A stretch of DNA of 64,000 nucleotides from Paenibacillus sp. HGH0039 (GCF_000411255.1 NZ_KE150412.1:1347817-1411816), one strand, 5' to 3'. Shown: positions 19,261 to 29,243, counted from the first letter of the stretch. The notes: generated by a model not told the origin, from the sequence alone. A program made the numbers and translations.

Positions 19261-19989
19261 ATGACCGATTCCAGACACTATAAAAGAACCATTGTAAAAG
19301 AGGAAATCAGCTCCAAACACCTCAATTCGACACGATCCGTGCGTATTTTCCTGCCTCCGGGTTATAACGAAGTTCTGTCGTATCCGGTCATTTACTGTCA
19401 GGACGGAGAAGAATTTTTTAACTTCGGCCGGATAGCGACCACCATGACCGCAGGCATTCTCGACCACGGCTGGGAGCCGGCCATTATCGTAGGCGTCGAC
19501 GTGAACGTCAAAATCCGGACCTCGGAATATTCGCCGGATGGGGAAAACCACGAGGCGTACATCCGCTTCTTCGCGGAAGAGATGCTCCCCTTCGTCGAGT
19601 CCAAGTATGCCGTACGCACCGACAAAAGCGATCGCGTCTTGGCAGGAGATTCCCTCGGGGGCACGGTTTCTCTGCATCTTGCCCTAACTTATCCTCACCT
19701 CTTTGCAAGAGTTATATCCCTGTCCGGCGCTTTTTTGGAACCGACCCGCAGCCGTCTGCAGTCCGAGGGAGATCTTTCCTGGCTGGAGCTGTACATGCTG
19801 ATCGGCTTGGACGAGGAAGAGGTTAAGACCGAGCGCGGCACCTTTGACTTCGTGGAGGCGAACCGGCTCTCGAAAGCTCTCTTCGAACAAAAAAATGCAC
19901 GGCTCTTCTATGAAGAAAAGCCGGGTAAGCACGTATGGGGCTTCTGGCAGAAAGAGCTTCCCGCGATTTTGGAAAGATTTTTCTGCTAA
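19261..19989 (+). CDS. Alpha/beta-hydrolase, Fes/esterase-D type
   Basis: A 242-residue putative esterase of the enterochelin-esterase/esterase-D superfamily. The N-terminal part (SVRIFLPPGYNE, then YPVIYCQDGEEFF) matches the usual first strands. The nucleophile elbow is GDSLGG (Ser near residue 127) and a C-terminal KHVWGFW supplies the likely catalytic His. There is no signal peptide, so it is probably cytoplasmic. The ATG at 19261 is favoured because AAAGGA lies 8 bases upstream; that site abuts the earlier ATG at 19252. It is transcribed away from pdhA; TATAAT at 19217-19222 could be its -10 element. The substrate is unknown. Confidence 0.75.
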   Translation: MTDSRHYKRTIVKEEISSKHLNSTRSVRIFLPPGYNEVLSYPVIYCQDGEEFFNFGRIATTMTAGILDHGWEPAIIVGVDVNVKIRTSEYSPDGENHEAYIRFFAEEMLPFVESKYAVRTDKSDRVLAGDSLGGTVSLHLALTYPHLFARVISLSGAFLEPTRSRLQSEGDLSWLELYMLIGLDEEEVKTERGTFDFVEANRLSKALFEQKNARLFYEEKPGKHVWGFWQKELPAILERFFC

Positions 19990-20002
19990 CTGTCTGAACG
20001 AC

Positions 20003-20048
20003 AAAAAACCTCCATGTCCACGAAATTACGTGGACATGGAGGTTTTTT
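20003..20048. terminator. Bidirectional terminator between esterase and lipL
   Basis: A perfect 20-pair inverted repeat (AAAAAACCTCC...GGAGGTTTTTT) with the six-base loop AAATTA. Flanking A and T runs serve both convergent genes. Confidence 0.93.
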
Positions 20049-20080
20049 GTCGTGTACGGGCGGATTGCGCCGGCGAAGCG

Positions 20081-20905
20081 CTAGTCCGCGGCCTTGAAGC
20101 CGTAGCGCTCCCGCATCGTGCGCATCATCGCCGCGATGTCTTCGTCCGCAGCGAATTCCCGGTAATCCGCTGCACGCACCCGCGTCTGACGAGCGAGCCA
20201 TTCGCCCGTCAGACGGCAGAACGCGGGCGAAGTGAGCCCGGCGCCCGCGTACTCGGCGAGGCTCGTCATGCGCCCGGGCTCCACGTCCGGGTAGCTGTCC
20301 GGCGCCGCGCCCTGCCCCGCCTCGTCGTAAAACGAGCGCGCCACGGCGGCTTTCTCCGCCCCGGTGCCCTCCACGACGACGAAAGCCTGCACCGACAGCG
20401 CGCGTGCCTGCCTGCGCTGGGCGATACCGCAGAACTTGCGGCCGCCAACGCTCAAATCGAAATCGCCGGGGCAGTAGGAGCCCGCGATTTCCCCTTTGGC
20501 GACGCCCGTATTCCAGTCTGCCAGGACACCGCCCAGAAAGCGGTACATGGTTTCGAAATCATCGTGAAAATCTATTTTGCCCACAGGTTTGGGTGTAATC
20601 AAAGTTACATTCACTACTCCCGGATCCAGCGGCACGGCTGCTCCCCCGGAATTGCGCACAATCACCGCTCTTCCTTCCCTGCCTATTCTGACCGCCGCTT
20701 GGGGGGCCTGAGGCAGCCGGCTGTCTCGGAGACCGAGTACCAGACCTTGGGGGTGCCTCCACAAATGAACGATGGGGTCGGCTCCTTCTCCCACTTTGCG
20801 GATGAGCAGCTCTTCGAGGGCAAACGGAAACAACAAATCCGCCTCCAGGTCCCCTGAGCGGTCAAGGAGCGTAATGTTTTCGGGTAATAACGGCAATGAT
20901 TCCAT
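20081..20905 (-). CDS. lipL: Octanoyl-[GcvH]:protein N-octanoyltransferase
   Basis: A 274-residue enzyme of the lipoate-ligase fold. The segment GSYCPGDFDLSVGGRKFCGI followed by AQRR carries the catalytic Cys145 that is typical of LipL, which moves octanoyl from GcvH to the E2 lysines by amidotransfer. VIVRNSGGAAVPLDPGVVNV is the conserved substrate-pocket segment. This pattern separates it from LipM and LplA. The ATG at 20905 has AAGGAGA upstream; a longer frame back to 20956 lacks one. Its position next to the pdh operon fits a role in lipoylating PdhC. Confidence 0.87.
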   Translation of the reverse strand: MESLPLLPENITLLDRSGDLEADLLFPFALEELLIRKVGEGADPIVHLWRHPQGLVLGLRDSRLPQAPQAAVRIGREGRAVIVRNSGGAAVPLDPGVVNVTLITPKPVGKIDFHDDFETMYRFLGGVLADWNTGVAKGEIAGSYCPGDFDLSVGGRKFCGIAQRRQARALSVQAFVVVEGTGAEKAAVARSFYDEAGQGAAPDSYPDVEPGRMTSLAEYAGAGLTSPAFCRLTGEWLARQTRVRAADYREFAADEDIAAMMRTMRERYGFKAAD

Positions 20906-21197
20906 TCGGCAATTCTCCTTCTGACTATCGGTCCATCCTCTGATGCAGTTCGGCACGGCTTTTAGCCGTTTATTATTTATTGTAGGGGAAACCGGGCGCC
21001 TGCCGCAAGGACGGGTTCATTTTCTTCCATCAGGATGTGAGGTGTGGCATTTTCCAAGTAGGAAATTTGTATAACTCTATCGAAGTAATACACAGCTGAA
21101 CAATTGTGGAAAATAATGCCTAGGTATTAGTGTCCTAATCTTATCTGAAGTATGGGACATATTTCCTATAAAACCCTAAAGATAGTAGGCGAACCGT

Positions 21198-22502
21198 ATG
21201 TCAATCAGTTTTCATGAGGTATTGTTTAACGTCCTGATAGCGTGTTCACCTGTCATCGTGTCCCCTTTCTTCGATGAAAGCAATCCGTTAAGCAAAAAAT
21301 CGTATAAACCTATGATGACGCTCGTTAGCATTCTTGCTGCGCTCGCATGCGCGACTTTTCCCTACAGCTCCGGCAGCGGGATCAAGCAAAGCTTGTTCAT
21401 GATCCCCCTCGTCAGCAGCTTTGTGCACGGAGGTCTTCTTCCTGCTTTAGCCGTTTCGGCCAGCCTTCTGCTTCTGCACGGATTCGTTTTCCCGGCCTCC
21501 TTACCGACAGATGCGGTTTTTCTGTTGATTTGCGCCTGTTTTGCCGGGCTTTACATCAAATTCCACAAGACAGGCGGCCGGTTCTCCGCTTTTTTATGTC
21601 CCGTCCTTCTGTCCGCCGGCCTAGGCTTTGTGTTTATGGCTTTTCAAATCTTTTTCCATCGCAAGAACCAGTTGCCTCTTGCACCTGATTTTTTTTCCTT
21701 TCATGCGTTCTCTATTTTATTGCACGGTATTTCCATGGCGATTGTCATCTATTTGTCTGAATTTATCCGGGAGAGCCGAGTCAGCCGCCTGGAATCGCAG
21801 CGGGCGGAAAAGCTGAACGTCCTCAGCGAATTGGCCGCTTCCGTGGCGCATGAAATCCGTAATCCGATGACGGTTGCCAGAGGTTTTCTGCAAATTTTAT
21901 CCCAAACGGAAGTTAACGAAGAAAAGAAAAAAATGTACACCTCGATGGCGATCGAAGAAATGGACCGCGTCCAGCAAATTATTACAAGCTATCTCGCCTT
22001 CGCCAAGCCTCAAGCTGAAATAACCGAGCCGGTATCCGTAAGCGTTATCATAGTCAGCCTGGTCCAGCGCATTCAAGGGTACGCCGGCAGCAGCAAGGTT
22101 CAGCTGGAAACGCACGCTCCTCCGTCTTTGTGGATCACGGCAAACGCGGAAAAATTGATCCAATGCCTCGTGAATCTGTCGCGGAACGGAATCGAAGCGA
22201 TGCCGGAAGGAGGACGCTTACGAATAGAAGCTTATCCCGAACCGAAAAGCGTCTGCATCTCCATCGAAGATACCGGAATCGGGATGGATGCGGAAGAAAT
22301 CGCCCGCCTCGGCTCCCCTTTTTATTCCACGAAGCAAAAGGGGACCGGACTCAGCGTCATGGTGGCGTTCCGCATCATCGAAACCTTCAGCGGAAAGGTG
22401 CAGGTGACGAGCGTGCCCGGCCGGGGAACCCGCGTGCTTGTCACACTCCCCCAAGCGGCGAAACCGCCCCAGTTCGCTCCCGCGCAAGATCAGTTCGGCT
22501 GA
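21198..22502 (+). CDS. KinB-like membrane sensor histidine kinase
   Basis: A 434-residue kinase. Residues 1-190 contain about six membrane helices with short loops, as in KinB and the MHYT-less 5TM/6TM sensors. The HisKA domain has VAHEIRNPMTVARGFLQ with His218. The ATPase domain has an N box NLSRNGIEAM, G1 DTGIGM, F box FYSTKQKGTG and GRGTRVLVTLP. The N box reads Ser-Arg-Asn-Gly rather than the usual Lys-Asn-Ala, but the key Asn is kept. In sporulating relatives such kinases feed the Spo0 phosphorelay and are targets of Sda. The ribosome site is weak (TAGGCGAACCGT). Its 3' end overlaps the convergent penicillin-binding-protein gene by 13 bases. The phosphorelay role is inferred. Confidence 0.78.
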   Translation: MSISFHEVLFNVLIACSPVIVSPFFDESNPLSKKSYKPMMTLVSILAALACATFPYSSGSGIKQSLFMIPLVSSFVHGGLLPALAVSASLLLLHGFVFPASLPTDAVFLLICACFAGLYIKFHKTGGRFSAFLCPVLLSAGLGFVFMAFQIFFHRKNQLPLAPDFFSFHAFSILLHGISMAIVIYLSEFIRESRVSRLESQRAEKLNVLSELAASVAHEIRNPMTVARGFLQILSQTEVNEEKKKMYTSMAIEEMDRVQQIITSYLAFAKPQAEITEPVSVSVIIVSLVQRIQGYAGSSKVQLETHAPPSLWITANAEKLIQCLVNLSRNGIEAMPEGGRLRIEAYPEPKSVCISIEDTGIGMDAEEIARLGSPFYSTKQKGTGLSVMVAFRIIETFSGKVQVTSVPGRGTRVLVTLPQAAKPPQFAPAQDQFG

Positions 22503-24511
22503 TCCGCCAGCATGTCCATGATCTCACGCGCCAGCGGAACCGCTTCTGAAGGCGCTTCCGGCGCAGCTTCGCGAATGACGACAGCTACGGCATAGCGGGG
22601 AGCATCGACGGGCCCGTAGCCGATAAACCACTGGTTAACGGTCTCATGCGGTCCCGACTGTACCTGCGCCGTGCCTGTCTTTCCGGCCAGCGGCCACTTC
22701 GCCGCATTCAGCTGTCCCGCCGTTCCGCTCCGCACGACGAGTCTCATCTCCCGCAGGAGTTCACTTGTTGCCCTAGGAGAGAGAAATTCCTTCGCACCGG
22801 GAAGAAATTTGGGCGGAAACGAGTCCAGGGTCAGGCCGTCCCGGAACCGGACCTCTTTCACGAGGCGCGGAGCGCGAGCTTTTCCCCGGTGCAGGACGGT
22901 TACGACCAGATTCGCCGCCTGAAGGGGCGTCACTTGGACGTCCCTCTGGCCGATGGCGGTCTGCAGCCGGACTCCTTCATCGTCTCTCGGCGTTTGTGCG
23001 CCGAAGAGCTGGCCGCCTTCCTCACCGTCGAGTTGAGCGACCGCGGCCCCTCCCGTGAGGCTTCCTTTCCATCCGACTGGAGCCAGCAGCCCCAGATTCC
23101 GTGCATAGGTTTCCAGCTCGTCCGAATCCACACGCCGCATCACTTCGCCGAAAACGATATTGCACGATTGGGCAAATCCTTCTTCGAACGTAAGCTTTCC
23201 GTGACCTTCCTTCTTCCAGCAGGTAAACCCGTATTTTCCCCATGCCCCGTGGCAGTCAAAAGTCTCATCCGGCTTAACAACGCCTTTCTCAAGCGCCGCT
23301 GCGGCTACAACCGTTTTGAAAATCGAACCCGGCGCGGCAGCTTTGACTCCCAGATTGGCCCAGTCTCCATCTATCGCGTTGATCTCCCCCGGATGGAATG
23401 ACGGTTTGGAAGCCATCGCCACGATATCCGCATTGGCGGCATCCAGGACGACGACCGCCCCTTTTGTAATTCCCCGTCTCGTCATCCGTTCTTCGATGCT
23501 CCGCTGAATGCCCGAATCCAGTGTAGTCATCAACTGCAGGGGATAACGGGACTGATCGGGTGAAATCAGTCTGGCGCTTAGAGCGTCCAGCGGCCGTTTA
23601 CCCGCATCCGTAAACACGGATAAAGTGCGTTCCCCGATACCCCGCAGCCGGGACTCGAACGTTTTCTCGAGTCCGGATACCCCGATCTCGCTGGTAAGCG
23701 TCAAATGTCCGGCCGCAAGCTCGCGGGCATACAGGCCGGAGATCCGCTCCGGATTCTGCCCGATGTAGCCGATCACCTGGGCTGCGGCGGGATGATCCGG
23801 ATAGCGGGTTTTGTAATCCGTCACCTGCACGTAAGAAAGCCCGCTCCCCTCAAGCAGAGCGATTTGGGAAGGCGTTAATTCCAGCGGTTCTTTTACAGAC
23901 TCGCCGGATTTGGAAGAAGCCCATTGGCCGACGTTCTTTCCCCCGTCCGGAATAGTCAGGCTCCCCGTCCATAAAAGCGGCTCCTTCACCTGTTTTACAA
24001 AAACCTTCCAGTCGTCCGCCGTCACCCCGAAAGCTCCGCTGACCTTCCGAAGTTGTTCGGCCGAGCCCGTATAATCGGGATGGACCGGAAAGATAATGGC
24101 CGTCCGGATTGTTTTGCCGGTTAGAGGCTTCAAATTCCGGTCGTACATGTCTCCTCTTCCCGTATCGAGCACAATGCTTTTCTGACGCTGCAAAACGGAG
24201 TTTTTGACCAGGTCTACTTCATAAGACGAAAAGCGGTGGGGTCTCAGCACCTGAATCCAAAATAACCGCGCGGCCAGGAGTGCCAGAATAGCGGTCAACC
24301 CGAGCAGCAGCAGGAGTTTGCGGCGCGGGTCCGTTTTGCTGCCGTCGATGCGGTTGATGCTCCTGCTGCCCACGTCTCTGCTGCTGTTGCTACTGCTGCC
24401 GTTGCCGCCATTGCCGCCATTGATACCGTTGATACCAATTCCCTCAAGCCAGATCCCCGTTCCGGCATCTGTCTTTTCTTTTCCGGCAGTACCGCGTAAT
24501 TCTTTGCCCAT
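22490..24511 (-). CDS. Class B penicillin-binding protein (transpeptidase)
   Basis: A 673-residue peptidoglycan transpeptidase. After a cytoplasmic tail of about 65 residues there is one membrane anchor (LLLLLGLTAILALLAARLFW), a dimerisation/pedestal domain, and the penicillin-binding domain. Its three catalytic motifs are all present: SIFK (Ser396/Lys399), SCN (about 449) and KTGT (about 611). The tail contains an unusual Asn/Gly/Ser-rich stretch (GINGINGGNGGNG and SSSNSS) from near-repeated GGN/AAC codons. The ATG at 24511 follows GGGAG by 10 bases; a longer frame to 24583 has no such site. It resembles PbpA/PBP2-type elongation or spore enzymes; I cannot assign which. Confidence 0.87.
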   Translation of the reverse strand: MGKELRGTAGKEKTDAGTGIWLEGIGINGINGGNGGNGSSSNSSRDVGSRSINRIDGSKTDPRRKLLLLLGLTAILALLAARLFWIQVLRPHRFSSYEVDLVKNSVLQRQKSIVLDTGRGDMYDRNLKPLTGKTIRTAIIFPVHPDYTGSAEQLRKVSGAFGVTADDWKVFVKQVKEPLLWTGSLTIPDGGKNVGQWASSKSGESVKEPLELTPSQIALLEGSGLSYVQVTDYKTRYPDHPAAAQVIGYIGQNPERISGLYARELAAGHLTLTSEIGVSGLEKTFESRLRGIGERTLSVFTDAGKRPLDALSARLISPDQSRYPLQLMTTLDSGIQRSIEERMTRRGITKGAVVVLDAANADIVAMASKPSFHPGEINAIDGDWANLGVKAAAPGSIFKTVVAAAALEKGVVKPDETFDCHGAWGKYGFTCWKKEGHGKLTFEEGFAQSCNIVFGEVMRRVDSDELETYARNLGLLAPVGWKGSLTGGAAVAQLDGEEGGQLFGAQTPRDDEGVRLQTAIGQRDVQVTPLQAANLVVTVLHRGKARAPRLVKEVRFRDGLTLDSFPPKFLPGAKEFLSPRATSELLREMRLVVRSGTAGQLNAAKWPLAGKTGTAQVQSGPHETVNQWFIGYGPVDAPRYAVAVVIREAAPEAPSEAVPLAREIMDMLADQPN

Positions 24512-24601
24512 ACATTCACCGCTCCCGTGTCCGCTTCTTTTGATTCCAGTATAGACAAGGGGGAATACGCTCAAACCTTCCATTCGGGAACGAAAAAAAA
24601 G

Positions 24602-24640
24602 AAAAACGCCCGCTTCCGGCTTTCCGGAAACGAGGCGTTC
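24602..24640 (-). terminator. Terminator of the chemoreceptor gene
   Basis: On the minus strand AACGCC...GGCGTT encloses TTCCGG/CCGGAA with an AAAG loop, followed by a T-rich run. It starts just 8 bases past the stop codon. Confidence 0.85.
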
Positions 24641-24647
24641 TGCGGGA

Positions 24648-26798
24648 TCACAATGTAAACTTGGACAGCGTGTCTTTCAGGGAATTCGAGAGGTTCTCCA
24701 ATCTGTCGGACAGCTTCACCAGATTCTGACTGATGCTGAGCTGCTCGGAGCTGAGGGAAGCAACTTCCTCGGAAGTCGCCAGGGATTCCTCCGCCACGGC
24801 ACTCACATTCGTCATCGCATCGGACAAGACGGCTTGCGACTGATCGAGCTCGCTTATCGATTCCGTCACCGCGTTCAACCGTTCGATAAATTGGCTCATG
24901 TGATTCTGGACCTGGGCAAAAATCCCGTCCGCTTCTTTCACGGCACCGATTTGCTGATTGAAGAGCGGGTAGGCTTGATGAAGCACGTGGACGGTTTCGT
25001 CGATTTCGCGCTGAATCGTTTCCGTAATCTGGGCCACAACGTCGATGGACTGCTTGGACTGATCCGCCAGTTTGCGGATTTCATCGGCGACCACCATAAA
25101 TCCTCTGCCTGCCGTTCCGGCTCTTGCAGCCTCGATCGTTGCGTTAAGAGAAAGGATATTCGTCTGCTTCGTCAGATTGTGCAGCATCTCCAATATTTTG
25201 CGGATGGACCGGGTGCTCTCTTTCAGGTTGTCGACCTTCTCCACCATGGAACGGGTCATCACTTCCGTCTGGCCGGTTTTGTCCATCAGCTCTTCCATGT
25301 ACTTCGTGCCCTGTTCGCCTGAGCTTCGGACCCCGGAGGCTGCCGTTCCCATCTCCAGGTTAGCGGACATCACCTGTTTCATTTTCTCGCCGATATGATG
25401 CGTCAGCTCGTTCCCGCGTTCGGACTCGGAGGCGAGTCCTGCGGCTCCTCCCGAGATCTCGTCGGTTGCTACCGCGATTTCCTTGGCGGAAGTCGCCGTA
25501 ATCTTGGAGGCGTTCGCGACTTCGGAGGCCGTGTTCAGCACTTCCTGGGCGGATTCGTTCGTCTGGCGGACCAGCGTCGTAATCTGCTCCATCATCATGT
25601 CGAAGTTTTCTCCAAGCATACCGATTTCGTCCCGGCTCTTAAGATTCGCTCGTACCTTCAGATTGCCCTGGGCACCCTGCTTCATAAGCCCGGCCAGTCC
25701 GGCCAGCGGCCTGCCGATCATTCTCGCCACGAAAATGCCGATCAAAGCGGCGATAACGGCCGCCGCAAGGGCGATTACCAGCGTCAGGTTGAAGATTACG
25801 TTCGCGTCTTTAACCAGTTCTCCGACCGGCATGCTTCCTACGAGGAACCAGCCGGTACCGGCGAATTTCGAGTATACGTTCTGAGTCTGTTTATCCGACG
25901 AGAGGAAGTCGCCGGCATCCGTCTTCTGCTTCTCCTCACTGATCGTAACCGGGGACGGTTTTGCGAGAAGCTCCTGATCTTTCGCATAAATCAGCTTGTT
26001 GGACGCATCCGAAATGTACATCGTGCTGTCATCGCCGAGCTGGATAAGCCCGAGCTCTTTTTCCAGAATCGACGTAGGAATCTCCATCAGAAGCATCGCG
26101 ATCGGCGTGGAAGTGCTCGTCGAGTTCAGGTAGCGGCCCATGGCGACACTCGGTTCTCCGCTGAAATAACCTTTCGGTTTCGTGTCCAGCCACAGCGGCT
26201 GCCCGCTGGTTTTGGAAACGGCCTGGAACCAGTCCGTTTTTGTAATTTCTTCCGTCGTAGCGTTCAAGGAAGCTCCGTTGGAGTTGATCATATGACCGTC
26301 TGTTTTTAACAGCGTCATGCTTTTGATCGATTTGTTGGAAAATAAATAGGAATTCACTTTTTCCGTAATTTTACGGGTGACTTCGAGCTGTTCGTATGTA
26401 CCTTCTTTAACCTCGTTGCGTGTATCAAGCAGGCGCTGCAAATCGGCGTCGAGCATCATCTGCATCGTTAAATCTTCAAAGCCGCCAAAAAGAAGATCGA
26501 GCTTCTGGCTCGCCTGAATCATGGTCTGCTTCGACGCTTCGCTCACTTTGCCGCGCACGACGCTTTTCGAAAGCTGGTACGAGGTGATCCCCACGGTCAG
26601 AACAAAAAATAAAATACTGACGATAAAAATAAGAAACAATTTCATGCCTACGGATTTTGCCGGGTTGCTCAATCCCATAGAGGAAGAAAGAAAACCGCCT
26701 CCCGATCCTCCCGGCTTCGGAGCGCCCCCTGATGGAGCTTGTTTCTTTTGAAAACGCTCTCTTAACTGGGTTGCTGTCTGTGTGAGTTTTTTGTTCAT
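24648..26798 (-). CDS. Methyl-accepting chemotaxis protein
   Basis: A 716-residue chemoreceptor. A Gly/Pro-rich cytoplasmic leader of about 50 residues precedes membrane helix 1 ([18 protein letters not shown]). A periplasm-side Cache-like sensor region covers about residues 75-320. Helix 2 ([19 protein letters not shown]) and a HAMP domain follow. The long coiled-coil signalling domain has the conserved tip [19 protein letters not shown], then [13 protein letters not shown]. It should relay a chemical cue to CheA/CheW. No che genes are nearby, as is common for orphan receptors. The start at 26798 (MNKKLTQ) follows GGTGG. Confidence 0.92.
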   Translation of the reverse strand: MNKKLTQTATQLRERFQKKQAPSGGAPKPGGSGGGFLSSSMGLSNPAKSVGMKLFLIFIVSILFFVLTVGITSYQLSKSVVRGKVSEASKQTMIQASQKLDLLFGGFEDLTMQMMLDADLQRLLDTRNEVKEGTYEQLEVTRKITEKVNSYLFSNKSIKSMTLLKTDGHMINSNGASLNATTEEITKTDWFQAVSKTSGQPLWLDTKPKGYFSGEPSVAMGRYLNSTSTSTPIAMLLMEIPTSILEKELGLIQLGDDSTMYISDASNKLIYAKDQELLAKPSPVTISEEKQKTDAGDFLSSDKQTQNVYSKFAGTGWFLVGSMPVGELVKDANVIFNLTLVIALAAAVIAALIGIFVARMIGRPLAGLAGLMKQGAQGNLKVRANLKSRDEIGMLGENFDMMMEQITTLVRQTNESAQEVLNTASEVANASKITATSAKEIAVATDEISGGAAGLASESERGNELTHHIGEKMKQVMSANLEMGTAASGVRSSGEQGTKYMEELMDKTGQTEVMTRSMVEKVDNLKESTRSIRKILEMLHNLTKQTNILSLNATIEAARAGTAGRGFMVVADEIRKLADQSKQSIDVVAQITETIQREIDETVHVLHQAYPLFNQQIGAVKEADGIFAQVQNHMSQFIERLNAVTESISELDQSQAVLSDAMTNVSAVAEESLATSEEVASLSSEQLSISQNLVKLSDRLENLSNSLKDTLSKFTL

Positions 26799-26967
26799 GG
26801 GCACCACCATCCACTTTTTTTAGGAAGAAAGTCTTACGCAAAAACTTAATATCCCCAGTATTTTCTACTTTTGTTTTAATGTTCGACGACGATTTGTGTT
26901 TTTCCTCTTCGATTTGTGCCATTTTTCCTATAAAATCATCTTTTTTTGATTACACAGACCTAGAAAT

Positions 26968-27004
26968 AAAAAAAAATACCGCCCGGCTTAAGCCAGTCGG
27001 TATT
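26968..27004 (-). terminator. Terminator of the alaS-trhP2 gene string
   Basis: On the minus strand AATACCG pairs with CGGTATT around GGCTTAAGCC, followed by a run of nine or more T. It lies directly downstream of the U32-family gene. Confidence 0.9.
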
Positions 27005-27012
27005 AAAATCCA

Positions 27013-28299
27013 TTAACGGGTACGTTTGCGCATCATATCCAGCGGTTTAACCGGCTTCTCGGTTTGAATGCGGATAAGCTGTAGAGGATGACGAGCCGCA
27101 TCGAGCTCGGCGCCTTCCTCGTCGCGAATGACATCCACCCGCTGCTTGAAGTGCGTGCCCCCCGGACCGAAAAATTCCACTTCCGTACCCGGTTTGAAGT
27201 AATTGCGCTGCTGGATGACGGCGGTTCCCGTCTTCTCGTCATACTCCATGACTACGCCGACGAAGTCGTAGCTCGCCGCCTTGTCCTCCGGTCCGAAAAT
27301 ATGATCTTCGGGACCGGGCGCTTCGTAGAAAAATCCGGTATTCAGCGGACGGTTAGCCGCTTTATTGATCTCGTCGCGCCAGAGCGGTTTGACCTCATAG
27401 GCTGCCGGATTTTCAAAATAGCTGTCGATGGCTTGGCGATAGGCATTCACAACCGTCGCCACGTAATGGATGCTTTTCATTCTGCCTTCGATTTTAAAAC
27501 TGTCCACGCCGGACTCGATCATATCGGAAATATGCTCGATCATGCATAAATCCTTGGCGCTCATCATAAACGCATCTTCCTCTTCACCGTAAAGGGGAAA
27601 ATCGGGCGCAAGCGGATCGGACAATGGAGCTCCCTTCGCGTACAAGTCGTACTTCCAGCGGCAGGACTGGCAGCACCCTCCCCGGTTGGAGTCGCGGTCC
27701 GTAAAATGATTGGACAGCACGCAGCGTCCGGAATAGGAGCTGCACATCGCACCGTGAATAAACGCTTCGATCTCAATATCGACATGCCGTTTGATCTCGT
27801 CAATATCGCCCATGCTCGCTTCCCGGGCGAGAACTACCCGCTCGATGCCTTCTTCTTTCCAGAACTGCACCGTCTGCCAGTTCATGACCGACTGCTGGGT
27901 GCTCAGATGCACCTCAAGTTTGGGGGCCACGCGTCTGGCGGTGTCCATAATAATCGGGTCTGCGGCGATGATAGCCGAAATGCCGGCTTCCTGCAGTTCT
28001 CTCAAATACTCTTCAATTCCCTCGATATCTTCATTGTGGGCATAAATATTCGTCGCCACGAAAACTTTGGCGCCGTAACGGTTTGCGAATTCGACGCCTT
28101 CGCGCATCTCTTCGAAAGTAAAATTGTCGGCGTTGGAGCGCAGACCGTACTTCTGACCGCCGATATACACGGCATCGGCCCCGTAATGTACGGCAAACTT
28201 AAGCTTCTCCAGACTTCCCGCCGGGGCAAGCAGTTCCGGCTTGTCCAGACGAACGCGTCTGCCGCGCGCACGCTCGTTAACAGCTGCGGCCATACTCAT
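27013..28299 (-). CDS. trhP2: U32-family tRNA wobble-uridine hydroxylation protein (TrhP2/YrrO-like)
   Basis: A 428-residue protein of peptidase family U32, whose B. subtilis and E. coli relatives (YrrO, YegQ/TrhP) are required for prephenate-dependent 5-hydroxyuridine formation at tRNA position 34. The N-terminal barrel begins PELLAPAGSLEKLKFAVHYG. The family signature EAFIHGAMCSSYSGRC is intact, and further cysteines in GGCCQSCRW probably complete an iron-sulfur site. It starts directly after its partner, with GAGGTGA overlapping the partner's stop codon. In B. subtilis yrrN-yrrO occur in the same order. Confidence 0.87.
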   Translation of the reverse strand: MSMAAAVNERARGRRVRLDKPELLAPAGSLEKLKFAVHYGADAVYIGGQKYGLRSNADNFTFEEMREGVEFANRYGAKVFVATNIYAHNEDIEGIEEYLRELQEAGISAIIAADPIIMDTARRVAPKLEVHLSTQQSVMNWQTVQFWKEEGIERVVLAREASMGDIDEIKRHVDIEIEAFIHGAMCSSYSGRCVLSNHFTDRDSNRGGCCQSCRWKYDLYAKGAPLSDPLAPDFPLYGEEEDAFMMSAKDLCMIEHISDMIESGVDSFKIEGRMKSIHYVATVVNAYRQAIDSYFENPAAYEVKPLWRDEINKAANRPLNTGFFYEAPGPEDHIFGPEDKAASYDFVGVVMEYDEKTGTAVIQQRNYFKPGTEVEFFGPGGTHFKQRVDVIRDEEGAELDAARHPLQLIRIQTEKPVKPLDMMRKRTR

Positions 28300-28310
28300 G
28301 GTGGTTCACC

Positions 28311-29243
28311 TCAATATACTTGTTCTTTGTAGAAAAAGCCGAAAGACAATTCCCTGCTCGGATCCTGCAGGCGTCGGATAGGCTCCAGCATTTCGTCGTT
28401 GAATTTGTAAGAATCCGGATCCGCACAGTAGGCATCAATCACTTGACGGTATGCCCTTACCACGGTTTCGTTATATTCGGCGGATTTCAGCAGCCCTTCA
28501 ATCTTAAGGCTGTCTATGCTCCCCTTGAGCAGCTCATGAAGATCTTCCAGCATGCAAATATCGTCGGAGCTCATCACGTGGGTGCCGTTGCTGTCTTCAT
28601 AAATCGGATACCGCTCCTCCTGACGTTCCTGCTCAATCAGAAAAAGTCCGTTATCCATGGAGCGATCGACACTGTTTGCATCTTTCCCCAGATGCTCCAC
28701 GTAATTGGCGACCAGGCTGCGGCGGGAATGGTAAATATTCGTCAGCCCGTGCACTTGAACTTGGACTTCCAGCTTGGCGTGACGCTTGAATTCAAGCGTT
28801 TCCTCAAGGTTCAGTTCCCTGGCCAGAACCGCACGCACGGCTCCGCGGGACGCCCAGTAATTCGCGGTGGCGTAGTTCGTCGTCGTCATTTCCGCATTCC
28901 AGTGAAGCGGGAGCTTAAATTCCGCTTTGTTCACCATCCGCAGTATGGCGGGATCTCCATAAACGGCTCCGTCCACACCGATAGCGGAGATGGCCGCAAG
29001 ATATTTCTCAACTTCAGGCAGCGCTTCGTTATCGAAAACATTGTTTACAGCCGCATAGACTTTAGCGCCTTTAGCATGAACGTAAGGAACCAGTTCCTCC
29101 AGATCTTGAATCGTCACATCGCCCGGAAGGCGCATGCCGAATGCCGCTTCGCCGATCAGTACGGCGTCCGCCCCGGCTTGTATGAATCGCTTCGCTTCCT
29201 CTACTGTTCCTGCCGTTATAAGCAGCTCGGGTTTTGAAATCAA
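28311..29243 (-). CDS. trhP1: U32-family partner protein (TrhP1/YrrN-like)
   Basis: A 310-residue U32-family protein, shorter than its neighbour. It shares the barrel start PELLITAGTVEEAKRFIQAG. At the position of the U32 signature it reads VQVHGLTNIYHSRRSL, lacking the conserved cysteines, which fits a non-catalytic partner of TrhP2. I chose the TTG at 29243, giving MISKPELL: AAGGTGA lies 5 bases upstream and it begins 13 bases after mltG. The longer ATG version to 29315 would run back into mltG. Confidence 0.82.
   Translation of the reverse strand: MISKPELLITAGTVEEAKRFIQAGADAVLIGEAAFGMRLPGDVTIQDLEELVPYVHAKGAKVYAAVNNVFDNEALPEVEKYLAAISAIGVDGAVYGDPAILRMVNKAEFKLPLHWNAEMTTTNYATANYWASRGAVRAVLARELNLEETLEFKRHAKLEVQVQVHGLTNIYHSRRSLVANYVEHLGKDANSVDRSMDNGLFLIEQERQEERYPIYEDSNGTHVMSSDDICMLEDLHELLKGSIDSLKIEGLLKSAEYNETVVRAYRQVIDAYCADPDSYKFNDEMLEPIRRLQDPSRELSFGFFYKEQVY

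Noticed and set aside
24318-24554. A plus-strand frame rich in Leu and Pro
   Set aside because: It is the antisense reading of the Gly/Asn/Ser repeat in the PBP gene.
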